A stretch of DNA of 64,000 nucleotides. Source: Hygrocybe punicea. Its lineage: Eukaryota > Basidiomycota > Agaricomycetes > Agaricales > Hygrophoraceae. Of this stretch, positions 32,787 to 44,640 are shown piece by piece. The stretch spans positions 2,790,001 to 2,854,000 of the forward strand of contig OY744464.1 of NCBI GenBank assembly GCA_963556145.1. Reading direction: 5' to 3'. Position 1 is the first letter of the stretch. The number at the start of each line of letters is the position of its first letter. The position numbers and the translations under genes were made by a program. The notes under the pieces are model-generated. The model saw only the letters and a list, made by a program, of their open reading frames with translations, was not told the origin of the DNA and did not search any database.

Positions 32787-34000
32787 CTTGTTTAGAGGGC
32801 CAGTGCTTTGCATGGCATGAACGTGTTCTTCCCAAAGGTCCATCCTTTACCCTCCACTGACCTACAATTACTATATAAATCATATTGAGGAACACTAATA
32901 CACAATTCCTTTCAACCCCAATAACTTGATGCTTTTGTCAGTCTCCAACTCAAGTGTCAGACTGGTCTCAATGTCCATGAATGGAAATTCAAGAATAAGC
33001 ATAGGTGGAACTTTATTGTAGAATAAGAATTGTTGTATATCAGATTGACACTTGAAACATCTTCTACATGTTTGTTAGGACAATGTTTGCATCCAATTCA
33101 TAGTAGACTCTTGAACTGAAGTTTCTTCATGTAAAACATAACCAAGTTGATTATCCACTGGTTTTTCAGTAAATTTACACCTTGTACATTGATGCTGAAA
33201 AGATGCAACTATGGTGTCTATATGTAAAAGATCCTTGGCTAGAGTGGCAACACTGATTCCAACAGGTCCCATTGCAGGATGCTCATCATGCAAAACAGCT
33301 ATTAATTGATTTCTGAGTTGCAGAAATGTTATATTGCCTTTCAATATATCTGAGAAGCCAACAGATAAAGTAGCCAGATAATCATTCATATCATGGAATA
33401 CTTCAGACCATGCTATATGATTTTCCTTCCAGAGATCAAACAATACAACCAGGATGGAATCATATGCACAACTGTAATTATTTTCATCCCACCGCAAACC
33501 TGCTGGGGAAGCTGACATATTTGTTCATTGTTTTTTAGCTGCTGGCAGTTCACCAGTTTCCAACAAATGCGTCCTGGACAAATGTGGAATAGATCCTTTT
33601 GCAGTGATCAAAGGAGTAGAAGTTGACATGGTTGCTTGCTTATTTTTGTTCTTCTCAATGATGTGCTATGGACTGACTTCCATGGGAGCAATTGCCAGGG
33701 TATCACTGTCTGACCACTTCAAAGTTGCATCTGTTTTAACAGGAACATATTCAGTGTCTTTCCATTATTGAAAATTTTGAATGATTAATGACCAAACATT
33801 TTGTGCAATATGTTCTGGCAATGTGGCTTTATATCTCAATCTTGTAATGTCATCAAGAAGCTCTTGTTCCCTGAACTCAGCAGTAGGGATGAGGTGTTTG
33901 AAAGTTATAGCAATGTTGTTCAAGTTGAGAAAAAAATGTTTTTTCATTTGTTTTACCTGTGGGAAAATATGATTAATCATTGTTTGACATGTTGACATGT
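32787..34000 (-). pseudogene. Helitron Y fragment: 3' terminus, protease-like and helicase end
   Basis: 32787-32840 is a minus-oriented 3' terminus (CTTGTTTAGAGGGCCAGTGC with hairpin GCCATGCAAAGCACTGGC). Next to it on the minus strand are remains of the C-terminal part of a Helitron protein: REQELLDDITRLRY (33.76-34.0 kb), KVDATLKWSDSDTLAI, then LRWDENNYSCAYDSILVVLF...QCTRCKFTEK (33075-33518), and LILEFPFMDIETS. Stops and frame changes interrupt it. It corresponds to the C-terminal half of the protein at 42.3-43.9 kb. Confidence 0.72.
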
Positions 34001-35174
34001 TTTCTGGTTTGCTCTTAGCTCTCTATTCACCATAAACATGACCCCTCCCATGTCCCTTTTATCAACACCTAGCTAGTACATACAGCCTCCATCTCTTTGG
34101 TTGTATGATATGCTGTTATTACATTATTCATGCAAATATGAGGTGATTTTCAAGAGAATTGAATAAAACTCTGACAATATCAGGCAAGTGTCAAGGAAGG
34201 TCCAACAAAGTCTCAGTATTTGGGAGTCCAGAGAGACCAGGCTTATTTTAAATTTTACTCAGTACTCTGGACAAGTCTCAAGGGAGGTCCGACGAAGTCC
34301 CGGTCTCGAGTCATCGAAGGGTCCAGAGAGACCGTTGTCAACAGCACATATCCAGAGGGTGGAAGTGAATAGTGCACAGACTGCACAATTACAACTCCCC
34401 TGGCACAGATTGCCCCCTCTCATGACTTATATTGGGGACTGAAGGAGGGCCATGCACAGACTGCACAACCACACCCTCCATGGCTCAGACAGCCATCCCC
34501 CTCCGTTGATTTCAGAAGGGTAGAAGGGGATCATATACAGACCGGATGATCACACCTTCCATGGCCCAGATGGCCACCCTTTAGAAAAACTGAGGAAACT
34601 AATAAAACTACACATCAGTACTGACCTCTGGTTGTGAAAAAGTTGGCAGAGGTGCACGAAGCATGAACACAAGGGACTGGATCTACTGAGCCCTCTTTGT
34701 TGACACAAATGAGGTTAAGGGGGTCCCCCATAACTAGTCCCTACTTGGTTTGCCTGTCTGACTGTTACGAGTCCCTATAAGGGAATCGTTCTATACGGTG
34801 GATTCTCAAACTCAGAGTCAGACTCTAATTTGCCAAGCTGTGGGAACAATTTTGTGAAACTGTGGGAACAATTTTGAAGACCTGGGAATAATTATGAAAC
34901 TGTGTGACTGGGCGGAGTTGAGTGTGAGAATTTGTTGTCCCAATCAGCAAGAACAATAAGGCAGCTGGATCACAGCAGCCAATGTGGAAATGGGTAGTGT
35001 TATATCATTTTGGTATTCAATTGCAATCGGTTTCTTATAATAATCACATGCATTGGTAATGCAATGCACCATGTATGAATGAACAATATGTCAAAGGTAT
35101 CTGTCATGTAGCTATATCTACTGTGTGTATTAGAATTGTTGATAATGAAAAGAGGTCGAACAGTGTTCATTGTA
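34001..35174. other. Intergenic stretch with imperfect repeats
   Basis: No gene seen. CAAG.CTCAAGG.AGGTCC.AC.AAGTC is present at 34185-34217 and 34272-34304. A motif around GCACAGACTGCACAA..AC.C..CCATGGC.CAGA recurs about every 80 bp at 34375, 34453 and (diverged) 34534. Possibly LTR-derived; unproven. Confidence 0.4.
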
Positions 35175-35898
35175 CAGATGGTCGACATAAGTTTTGTCCA
35201 TTTTAGTGTTACACCAGACTCAATTTGCCTGTAGCTTAAAATACACTACATTTCTGGATATCTCTTACAGAGAGAACTTGAAGAGAATGATGTTTTATGA
35301 ATTTCCTCCTACTACACTCTAAGATTTGGAATACAATTGAAGGCAAGAGACAAGCCTCTTGAAAACATGGTATTTTTCAAACTGGTATATGTCCAAGGTT
35401 TTAAGGTATGGTCAATTAATAAAAGTTGGAGCTTGAAAGATTCTCTACAACTTTTCTTCTTACACTATGGAAAAATATCAAGTGGTTGCAAAGATATGAG
35501 ACAAAGAAAATAGAAAATTTTGCAGGTAAGTGTAAGCTTGTTTGGCCATCAGCATACTCTGTTAAGATTTGCCTTTGTATCTCAGCAACCACTTGATATT
35601 TTCCCATGATGTAAAAAGAAAAGTTGTAGAGAATCTTTCAAGCTCCAACTTTTATTAATTGACCATACCTTAAAACCTTGGACATATACCAGTTTGAAAA
35701 AATACCATTTTTTAGAGAAGCTTGTCTCTTGCCTCCAATTGTACTCCAAATCTTAGGGTGTATTAGGAGGAAATGCATAAAATATCATTCTCTTCAAGTT
35801 CTCTCTATATAAGATACCCAGAAATGTAGTGTGTTTTAAGTTACAGGCAAATTGAGTCTGGTGTGATTAACATGGACAAAACTTTTGTCAGCCATCTG
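35175..35898. mobile_element. Foldback MITE (724 bp) with TA target duplication
   Basis: The two halves are inverted copies of each other over about 320 bp each (tip CAGATGG; AGTTTTGTCCAT, AGACTCAATTTGCCTGTA, CCAAGGTTTTAAGGTATGG and others), leaving a short centre near 35540. TA flanks both tips (35173-35174; 35899-35900). No coding capacity. Tc1/mariner-type target preference suggests such a transposase moves it. Confidence 0.75.
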
Positions 35899-36050
35899 TA
35901 CACCTGTCACACAGGTCCAGAGGTGTTTGGTGAGTGTTCAGTAGGTTTCCCAGCCTTGCACAAACATCTGTACAGTGTTTTCGGTGAACATGTTTGGTGC
36001 ATGTCAGTAAACCAGGGTGACTAGATATACTGCACCGAACACATCGAACA

Positions 36051-36377
36051 TGTTCGGTAAGTGTTCGGTAAGTGTTCGGTAAGTGTTCGGTAGGTGTCCC
36101 AGCCTTAATCTTGGGCAGTTCCCTTGCACAAACATCTGTACGAACAACGTATTGGATGTATCTGTAATGTAGATGCATGTACAATGTGTATTATAATTAC
36201 TGACAATGCAAGCAGTGACTATTTGTCACACAGGTCCAAAGGTGTTCAATGTGTTCGGTCAGTGTCCCAGCCTTAATCTTGGGCATTCCACTTGCACAAA
36301 CATCTGTATGAACAACATATTGGATGTATCTGTAATGTAGATGCATGTACAATGTGTATTATAATTATTGACAATAC
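36051..36377. repeat. TGTTCGGTAAG array and 116-bp direct repeat
   Basis: Four TGTTCGG units with 11-bp spacing (36051, 36062, 36073, 36084) are followed by a direct repeat 36094-36209 / 36262-36377 (offset 168). Related TGTTCGGTCAA units reappear near 37105-37130, so 35.9-37.15 kb may be one unclassified element. Confidence 0.7.
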
Positions 36378-37512
36378 AAAGTGTTTTGCAGGTGTTCCTA
36401 CCTGATTCTGGGGCATTGCAATTGCACAAATAATAGCAGAAATAAAAGTCTGGACAGTTGTTGGATGTGCATTATGTGTCACATTTGACATCCCATATTG
36501 AAGCAGAGCAAGTGCAAGCAGAATTATCAACATTAAGAAACTATGGAGTTCACACATTGGTACCTCAGATGTTGTTTCAATGTATTCATTGAATGGGCTT
36601 ATAAGGGTGAGGTGTATAATTTGTTGATGTTTCATCAAAGGACATGAAAATAGTACAATAAATGCAGTCAACTGCATAATGATATGACATCAAGACAAAA
36701 GGACAAGGAACATAATTAGTCCAAGAGAAGCTCCAATCATGCCAGAACAAACTAATATGATGGGAAAGCAATTATTAAATAGCAAAGCATCATATTTATG
36801 GCAGGATGAGAAGAAGTGAAGGCTGGGCCAAGATACAATCCAATGGTATCAATGCAGGAACATAGCAACATAGGTAAACACAAACTAATGCTTCTCAGTA
36901 CAGCAGTGAATTTTGTCATCAATTTAGATATAAAGGAGTAAATATGCTTGTTGCACTTGCAGATTTTGTCCAGTTAATATGACACGTCTTTGAACAAAAA
37001 GTTATGCATCACATATGAGAAGTAAAGGTTGTTTGATTGAATTTGTACAATGAATTGTAATTCAGTTTTGTGGACCACAAACCAAACATATTGGACATGT
37101 TTGGTGTGTTCGGTCAATGTGTTCGGTCAATATGTTCAGGTTACTATTGTCATATGTGATCAGTACACATTGAACATTGGATATAGTTAGCTATCCAGTG
37201 GTGATACAAAGAGAATATGCAAACATTACATCTGGATTATAGGTAGATAATGGATTTTCAATAGCTCATTCTCATCTTTTCAGCACAAAGGCACACCTCT
37301 TGTATATTGTGGATCCTCAAATTGCAGAGTCACAATCTAACAATGATTGAAGAATACAATATTTGGACATGTCACATATGTGTCATCAATGCTTGATGCC
37401 TGAATCAATAGCCAAATTTCAATTACAGTATATAGAAGACACATTTCATAGTAAACTGATGTATTCAGAATGGTTCCATGTATCATCGTGATTTACAACT
37501 TTCAATGGTTTA
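36378..37512. other. Intergenic A/T-rich stretch
   Basis: No gene seen on either strand; contains the TGTTCGG relatives near 37.1 kb. Confidence 0.4.
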
Positions 37513-38069
37513 CAGCCGTTGTACTATCTGATGGCAGTAACTGCACCTTTTTGAATCAATTGAGAAATTTGGACTTGGTAGAATTTTGGGTGCTGTGTTT
37601 TGAAATACTGCTTGGATCAAGATGGTTATACAGTTTATGATTCTGGTTGTATTTCGAGCCTAATAACAGACAAACATAGTACAGATGCAATAACGGCTCA
37701 AAGGACAAAAATAAAGAAGAATATGGTATATGTATTTCTAGGCCTTGAAAAGATGAACAACTTTCTCCGTCCAGTCTTCTTCATATGAGCTCTTTCGATG
37801 TCCTAACTTGACAGTATCATTTTGGGTGTCAAAAAGTACTGGTCTACCTTTTTATTTCATCAAAAACTCACCATATCCTAAATATTGTCTAAATGTAATT
37901 ACAGGAGTAGATAGCCCTCAAGACATAGTACAACTTTCCCTGTATAACCATCTTAATCCAAATAGTATTTCATGAGATACAAAACACAGCACCCAAAATT
38001 CTACCAAGTCCAAATTTCTCAATTGATTCAAAACAGTGCAGTTGCTGCCATCAGATAGCAAAACAGCTG
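37513..38069. mobile_element. Small inverted-repeat MITE (557 bp), TA flanked
   Basis: Left tip CAGCCGTTGTACTATCTGAT, right tip inverted CAGCTGTTTTGCTATCTGAT. Arms of about 150 bp include ATTTGGACTTGGTAGAATTT and its inverse. TA at 37511-37512 and 38070-38071. The tip resembles that of the large Tc1-like element (CAGCTG...). No genes. Confidence 0.7.
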
Positions 38070-38113
38070 TAACATATCAACAGTTTGAGTACATACAATA
38101 TTATACATCAGCA

Positions 38114-38764
38114 TCAGTCTATATTCATATTATTGAAGCGTCGCCTTGTTTCCACAACACCCTCTGCATCATTACCCTCTTCCACATACCCAACATGCCG
38201 TTTGATGGCTATTCTGGGCTGTGTAGTTGGTGTAGGCAAAGCTGTCTTGTTGCGAATCATAGTTGCTTCCTGAGAATATACATCAGTATTCATTTAATTC
38301 TTGATGTATTGAAGTGTTACCTCTGTGAAGTCACTGTCTACCAGTGCCAATGACTGTAGATTCAGAATCATCTTGAATTTATTCTTCTTTACCGGAACTG
38401 CCGATATTGTAAACTGAACCTCCACTATATCACCAATTCTAAAGCAAGTTGGGTTTGTTGGAATGAAGCTAATAAATATTTCCATCAGTAGGGATGTGAT
38501 CCCAATTCATCGTCACTCACCAATGTCAATTTCTATCAGACTTCAACTTGTAATAAAGTACGCAATTGTCCTGGCCATGAAAGTAGCGGGAATTCGCAAG
38601 TGAGGTTAATATGCCTTTTGGATCGATGGCATGCTCGAATGGAATGTGAGGGGAAGAGTTGTCGTGTCGGCGATCAGTGAAATATCGGGTTCCTATTGCG
38701 AGTGCCATGTAATCCATGTATGTAGAAGGCGTAAAAGCTTGCATTGCTTTGTCAGGAAATTGAC
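38114..38764 (-). pseudogene. 3' fragment of a host-like gene, cut off by a Helitron
   Basis: Minus-strand exons read AFTPSTYMDYMALAIGTRYF...KGILTSLANSRYFHGQDNCVLYYKL, then after an intron FIPTNPTCFRIGDIVEVQFTI...MILNLQSLALVDSDFTE, and after a second intron EATMIRNKTALPTPTT...RRFNNMNID with TGA 38116-38114. Splice sites (GTAACA...TTCTCAG) are plausible and the frame is kept, so the fragment once belonged to a real gene. The general pattern is familiar from expanded mushroom-specific protein families, but I cannot name it. The 5' part is missing at the junction with Helitron coding sequence at about 38765. Confidence 0.55.
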
Positions 38765-41700
38765 GAGCTAATTGCCCACAATCCAGTGGCTGGTGCAAGA
38801 TTTTTTCATATTATGACACAATTATTCATTAAGCATATACTTGGTGTTGGAGAAAACCATCCAGGAATATATGACAATACAGAAGCATATTATGGAACAG
38901 TTGAACAACAAGGACGGTTGACATTGCATATGCATATGCTCTTGTGGCTTAAAGGAGTATTATCACCATAACAAATCAGAGACAGAATAATGGATCCAAA
39001 CTCTGATTTTCAACAAAGATTGGTGGAGTATCTTGAAAGTGTTCATATTGGAGAATTTCTCACTGGATCCATGGCTGAGGTCAAAGCCAAAATTGAAAAA
39101 AACAGTCATGATCATGATTATAAAGATCCTACTCAGACATTACCAGATGCACCGCCACCTATGTGCAATAAGCTGGATCATGTTTGCAATGACCATTGTT
39201 CCAATAAATCACATCTTCATGTCTGGTGGAACAAATTTTCAAGTACAGTTGATGATTTAATTATGTGGTCCAATATACATAACTGTGGTAGAAATATGTC
39301 AACTGGCGAGAAGGCCAACAAAAAAAGATAAACCAACTTGTATGAACAAGCATGGAAAATGCAAAGCTAGATTTCCAAGACAGACCTTTGAACAGACTGA
39401 AGTTGATCCTAAATCAGGAGCTTTGAACATGAAAAAAGGTGAAGCTTGGATCAATACATTGACACCATGCATAACATATCTTCTCCGATGCAACTCAGAT
39501 GTGACTAATCTTCTCTCAGGTACTGCTATCAAGGCTATAGTAGCATATGTGACTGATTATGTTACAAAACCTGGTCTGAAAACATACACTATCTTTGACT
39601 CTATTCGGAGTGTTTTCACTAAAAATTCTGAAATGCTAGGAGGATCCATGAAACAAAAAGACAAAGCTAGACGTTTGATAATACAGATAATTAATTCATT
39701 GATATCAAAGATGGAAATAGGTGGTCCAATGGCATCTTTGTATCTGCTAGGTAATCCAGATCACTATACAAGCCACAAGTTTGTAACAGTGTATTGGAAA
39801 AGTTACGTGAGAGAAACAATGAAGGTGTTCAAATCAGACAAGGATACTGCTGAAAACAGTGAGACAGAAAAGGTTCTCTTGCAAAAAAACCAAAACCAAT
39901 ATGTTGGCTTTACGGCAGTCCATGATTACATGTATAGACCAGATATCCATAACATTACATGCCTATATGAATGGATACAATGGCAAGACGAGTAAAAATA
40001 CCTACTTCAACATAGAAAAATCATAATGCTCAAAACAGTGATGATGAGTTGGACTTGATTGATTCAAATGCAAAAAATCAACAATATGAAGGAACAGCTG
40101 AATCTAATCTCAGTTCACCAGGCGATATTGATGACTATGAGCTCAATTTGGGAAACAATGAGAATAGAGTTGACAGTTCAAATGAAAATAGTGATTACAG
40201 TAGTAGTTATGATAGCAACACTGATCCAAGTGGGTCTATTATTGCTGATGAAGATGTAAATGATATTTCTAAAGAGGATAGTGATAATGCTAGCAATATC
40301 AATGGAACATCAGATTCAATTGGTTCTGATGACACAGACAATAAACAGGCTCATAAACATTTTTTGTCAGCTCATCCATTACATGGAACACACTGGATAG
40401 AATATCATTCATCATATAAAAATGTTGTGCCTAACTTTGTAGGAGGTTCACTTCCAAGAAGAGATTAAGGAGATAGAGAGTATTACTGTGCTACCATACT
40501 TACTTTATTCAAGCCCTGGAGAACAGGCCAAGATATTAAGAATAACAATGAGTCATGGGATGAGGCATTCACAGATTATAAATTTACATCACGACAAATC
40601 CAAATAATGGATCATTTTAATATTAGATATGAATGCAATGATGCTCAGCTCAAAAAGGGTGATGCTACAGCTGGTATATTTCATTCTTGGATGACATCAG
40701 AAGAAATGGATAACATGGATGATATCAATGAGAATGGTCATGGTGATGATTTTGGTGATGAGGATGGAATTGATAATGAGGATTATGGATTAAATAAATA
40801 CTCGACCCTTGGATCAAAAGGAAGACTAATCAATGCACAAATGAATGCCACTGAAGATAGTGTCAGAAATGCTGATTGGCTGGATTTCAGTCCTGATGGC
40901 ATCAATACAATTGATACTTCTCCACTTAAGCCTGAAATCATACAGCCTGGTGGTAAATGGAAAACAGCTGTTCAAGATAAAAGACAAGAAATCATTGCTG
41001 ATAGAAATGCACGTGTCGCTAATGCTGAACACACCAGAAAAACTCATGCATCTGAAAATGACGTTAAAGTTGTTGACCAATCATATTTAAAACATGATTT
41101 CCAAGCAAAGATGCAAGTTGTTCAGGAATTAATAGATGGCACAGTTACTCTTTTCAAATTAAATACTGAACAACAAAGAGCATTTAGAATTGTTGCTAAT
41201 CACACTGTGACTTTAAATTCAGATCAGCTAAAAATGTATCTAGGTGGCATGGGTGGAACTGGCAAAAGTCAAGTAATCAAAGCACTCAAGCATTTGTTTG
41301 AACATAGACATGAATTACATCGTCTTGTTATACTGGGTCCAACTGGAACATCTGCAGCATTACTGGGTGGCTCAACTTACCACTCATTCCTAGGCATTCG
41401 CATGAATAATGATACTGGTAATCAAAGTGTAACAATTGCTCAAGTGAGAGCAAGGCTAGAGGGAATTGATTATATTTTCATAGATGAAGTATCTATGTTG
41501 GCATGCCATGAATTATACAAAATCAGCTCACAGCTTGCCAAAGCTCTTAATGTATTTGATGTGCCATTTGGAGGCATTAATATTATTTTTGCAGGAGATT
41601 TTGCACAACTGCCACCTGTTGGAGGTGCATCTTTATATAGTGGTTCAGTAGGAACACAAATAGATTCTGGCCTGAAGCCCCATTATCAAGAAGCAGCTAT

Positions 41701-43882
41701 TGGCAAAGCACTCTGGCATCAGATCACAACAGTTGTCATGTTGAGAGAAAATATGCGTCAAAAGACACAAACACCTGATGATGCATCATTGCAAACAGCT
41801 TTAGTGAACATGCGATATAGTGCATGCACCCCTGAAGACATCAGATTTCTGAGAAAGAGAATTGTTGGCAAATGCTCAGATCAGCCAAATGTTGCTGCAA
41901 AAAACTTCAGAAATGTTGCTATCATCTGTGGGGTGCACTCTCAAAAAGACAGAATCAATCAGCTTGGATGTGAGCGTTTTGCAGAGGATACAAATCAAAA
42001 GTTGACCCACTTCTACTCTATGGACAAATGGGGCAAAGAAAGTGATCCAGCTAATAAAACCAAATGGGGGAAATCGAAAGCAGCATCAAAGACAATTCAC
42101 AAATCAAATCAGATTAATTTTGATGAACAACTTGAGATTTGGAAACTCAACCATGGAGCAACTGAACACTTTCCTGGAAAGCTCCCATTGTGTCTTGGCA
42201 TGCCTGTGATAATCCGAAACAATGATGCAACTTAATTATGCATCACCAAAGGCCAGGAAGGCATTGTTGTTGGCTGGCAATCAATCAAAGGCCCTCATGA
42301 TAAACGTGTTCTCGACACACTCTTTGTGAAATTGGATAATCCACCTCAATTGGTTCAAATACCTGGTCTACCAGATAATGTTGTTCCTATTGTGAAGAGC
42401 ACAAAAACAATTCACTGTCTATTTCCAAGTGACCTAAAAGAATCTGTCGAAAGACAACAAGTATGGGTGCTACCCAACTTTGCTATGACAGCTCATGCAT
42501 CTCAGGGAAAAACCCGCCCTTACAATGTTGTACATTTAAACAGCTGTTTTTCACACATGTCCTATTACACAGCTCTGTCTAGAAGTGCAAGTGCAGCAGG
42601 CACCATCATTATCCAAGGTTTTGACCCCAATGTTATTATGAGAGGTTGCAGTGGCTATCTCAGACAAGAATTCAGAGAACAAGAAATATTAGATGATATC
42701 ACAAGGCTTAGATATGAAGGACAACTACCTGATCACTTAAATGGGCAACTCCGCAATACCTTGATTCGTCAATATCAATTATGGAAAGGCACTGATTATG
42801 TCCCTGTCAAAGTAGATGCAGCATTAAGATGGTCTGCCAGAGATCCACTACCTATTCTTCCTGTGGTTGTTGACAGTTCATGGCAACTCATTGGAAAATC
42901 CACTGATGGAAAAGCTAAGCAAAATTCACTTCAACAGGCCAGTCTTGGTTTTGTGGCCGCAAAAGGAAGCTCACCAGTAAAGCAAAATTTGAAACGTACT
43001 TATGATGAACATGATGAGACACAACTTTTGAGTAGGAAAAAGAGAATAATAACTCATGAAGGCAGTTGCACTATTCTTACTCCTCGTGGCATACATTGGG
43101 ATGAGAACAACTGGAGTTGTGCATATGATTCACTCTTTGTTATTTTGTACAATATATGGGCAGAACATCCTGCAAGTTGGACAACAAGATTTCAGTCAAT
43201 TCGAAAAATTTACCTGTCAACACTTGTACATGGGTTTAACATGATGGCTTCACAATTGAGCTTTGAAAATGTAAGAAATACAGTGAGAATGAAACTCCAT
43301 GCCAAGAATCCAGAACAATTTCCCATGGGTACTACTGGCATCAGTGTTGCTACACTATGTATGGAAATGCTGAAACCACGAGATTGTATTGCATCTTCAC
43401 AGCTCATTTGTTCTCACTGTGATTATGAAGGTCCAGAAAAAGATGACAAACTTACCTATGTATTGCATGCTGATCTATCTGTTTCTGGCTCAACATCTGA
43501 TTGGGTGCAAACCATTGCATATAATGTTAGAAATAAATGTCCACAATGTAATGTTTCAATGATGCATACCATATACTATACAAAAACACCTGATTTGCTA
43601 GTATTAGAATATCCCAACATAAACATGATTACCAGCCATCAAATAACTGTAAATGTAAATGAAAAGTCAGTAAATTTGCATCTAAGAGGTATTGTATATG
43701 CTGGAGGATATCACTTTACATCTTGATTCATATCAGAAGATGGAACAATTTGGTATCATGATGGAATGACAATGGGAGCAACATGTAAGCAAAATGGCCA
43801 CATTGGTATGATGTTGGATGATGATTTTAAAAGATATGAAAATAAAATTCTTGTGCTAGCAGTTTATGCACGAAACCAGTAA
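38765..43882 (+). pseudogene. Helitron RepHel with C-terminal cysteine-protease-like domain
   Basis: Rep: ENHPGIYDNTEAYYGTVEQQ, LTLHMHMLLWLK (HUH), AYVTDYVTKPGLKTY (active tyrosines). An acidic linker follows (40.05-40.5 kb). The Pif1-type helicase has GGMGGTGKSQVI (Walker A), DYIFIDEVSML (Walker B), FAGDFAQLPPVGG, LRENMRQ, and later NFAMTAHASQGKTRPYNVV and YTALSRSASAAGTII. The C-terminus has WDENNWSCAYDSLFVIL (candidate catalytic Cys), CSHCDYEG and CPQCN (two CxxC), GGYHFTS (candidate His) and IWYHDGM, ending TAA 43880-43882. Breaks: TAA 38969-38971 (Gln in copy A), a frameshift near 39318, stops near 39993 and 40466, TAA 42233-42235, and TGA 43724-43726 directly after HFTS (likely CGA). The domain order is Helitron-like; the protease call is inference. 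Confidence 0.8.
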
Positions 43883-44460
43883 TTTAATATCATTGAGGAC
43901 TATTGGGTGGGAAAGTGGGACATTCAAAATTTTCACCAGCTGAAATTCATATTGGACATCAAAATTGGAGGAAATCTTCTGGGTGGGAAAGTGGGCCATT
44001 AAATATAGGAATGTTATAAATAGATTATATGATGTCAAACACTTAAGTTCTTATTGTTACTTATTGCCCGAGCACTGATAAGTAAGGGTAACAGTGGTAG
44101 TAGTAAATGCCAGGATAAACTGTTGTATAACTGACATTCAGTCCACTACAATGTTGGTTGACTAGTGATATACAAGTATGGCAGGAACAAGTGTAAGTAA
44201 TATTGTCCAAGAGATTGGTAGTCTCTTGATCAAAGGCCCCAACTGCAGACAAATAGTACATTGTCACTAACAGAACAGGATAACATAGAATGTAACATTC
44301 CAAATTCCAACAATGTTCATATATACTATGATTATTCTTGTTATACATTACACAAACAAATTAGTGCAGATTATGTAGAATAAATAATGTACATTAAATG
44401 ATTGAATAGAACCCAGAAGAACTCGTTCATGCCACGCTTGCGATGGCCCACTTCCCCAAG
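38765..44460 (+). mobile_element. Helitron X body with 3' terminus
   Basis: Contains the Rep, helicase and protease-like coding sequence and ends with AGAACTCGTTCATG, hairpin GCCACGCTTGCGATGGC and CCCACTTCCCCAAG (44416-44460), a diverged Helitron2 3' terminus. Its N-terminal coding part is missing at 38765. Confidence 0.7.
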
Positions 44461-44640
44461 TATAAGCTTGTCCACACATGACCCCAACTGTATCTGATTT
44501 TCCAATATCAGAAGTAGAATCATACCTCTTGCCCAAAAGATTTTTCTCTATAGGCGATGCATGAACATTACTTAATTACAAACCCTCACTGAACCAGGTC
44601 TGATAAAGAACGAGGCTTTTAATAAATTAAAAGAACTTGT
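44461..44640 (-). mobile_element. Helitron2 5' terminus Y (minus orientation)
   Basis: Reverse complement of the 5' end type: ACAAGTTCTTTTAATTTATT from 44640 leftward, followed by the same subterminal block as at 32556-32786. It borders gypsy coding sequence at 44641. Confidence 0.7.

Noticed and set aside
34001..35174. Possible solo LTR or pararetroviral piece
   Set aside because: Imperfect repeats are present but no TG...CA borders or target duplication could be placed, so it is described only as intergenic.
36094..36377. Possible CRISPR-like or minisatellite array
   Set aside because: Only two long direct repeats plus an 11-bp motif repeated four times; no regular spacer structure, and the genome is eukaryotic.
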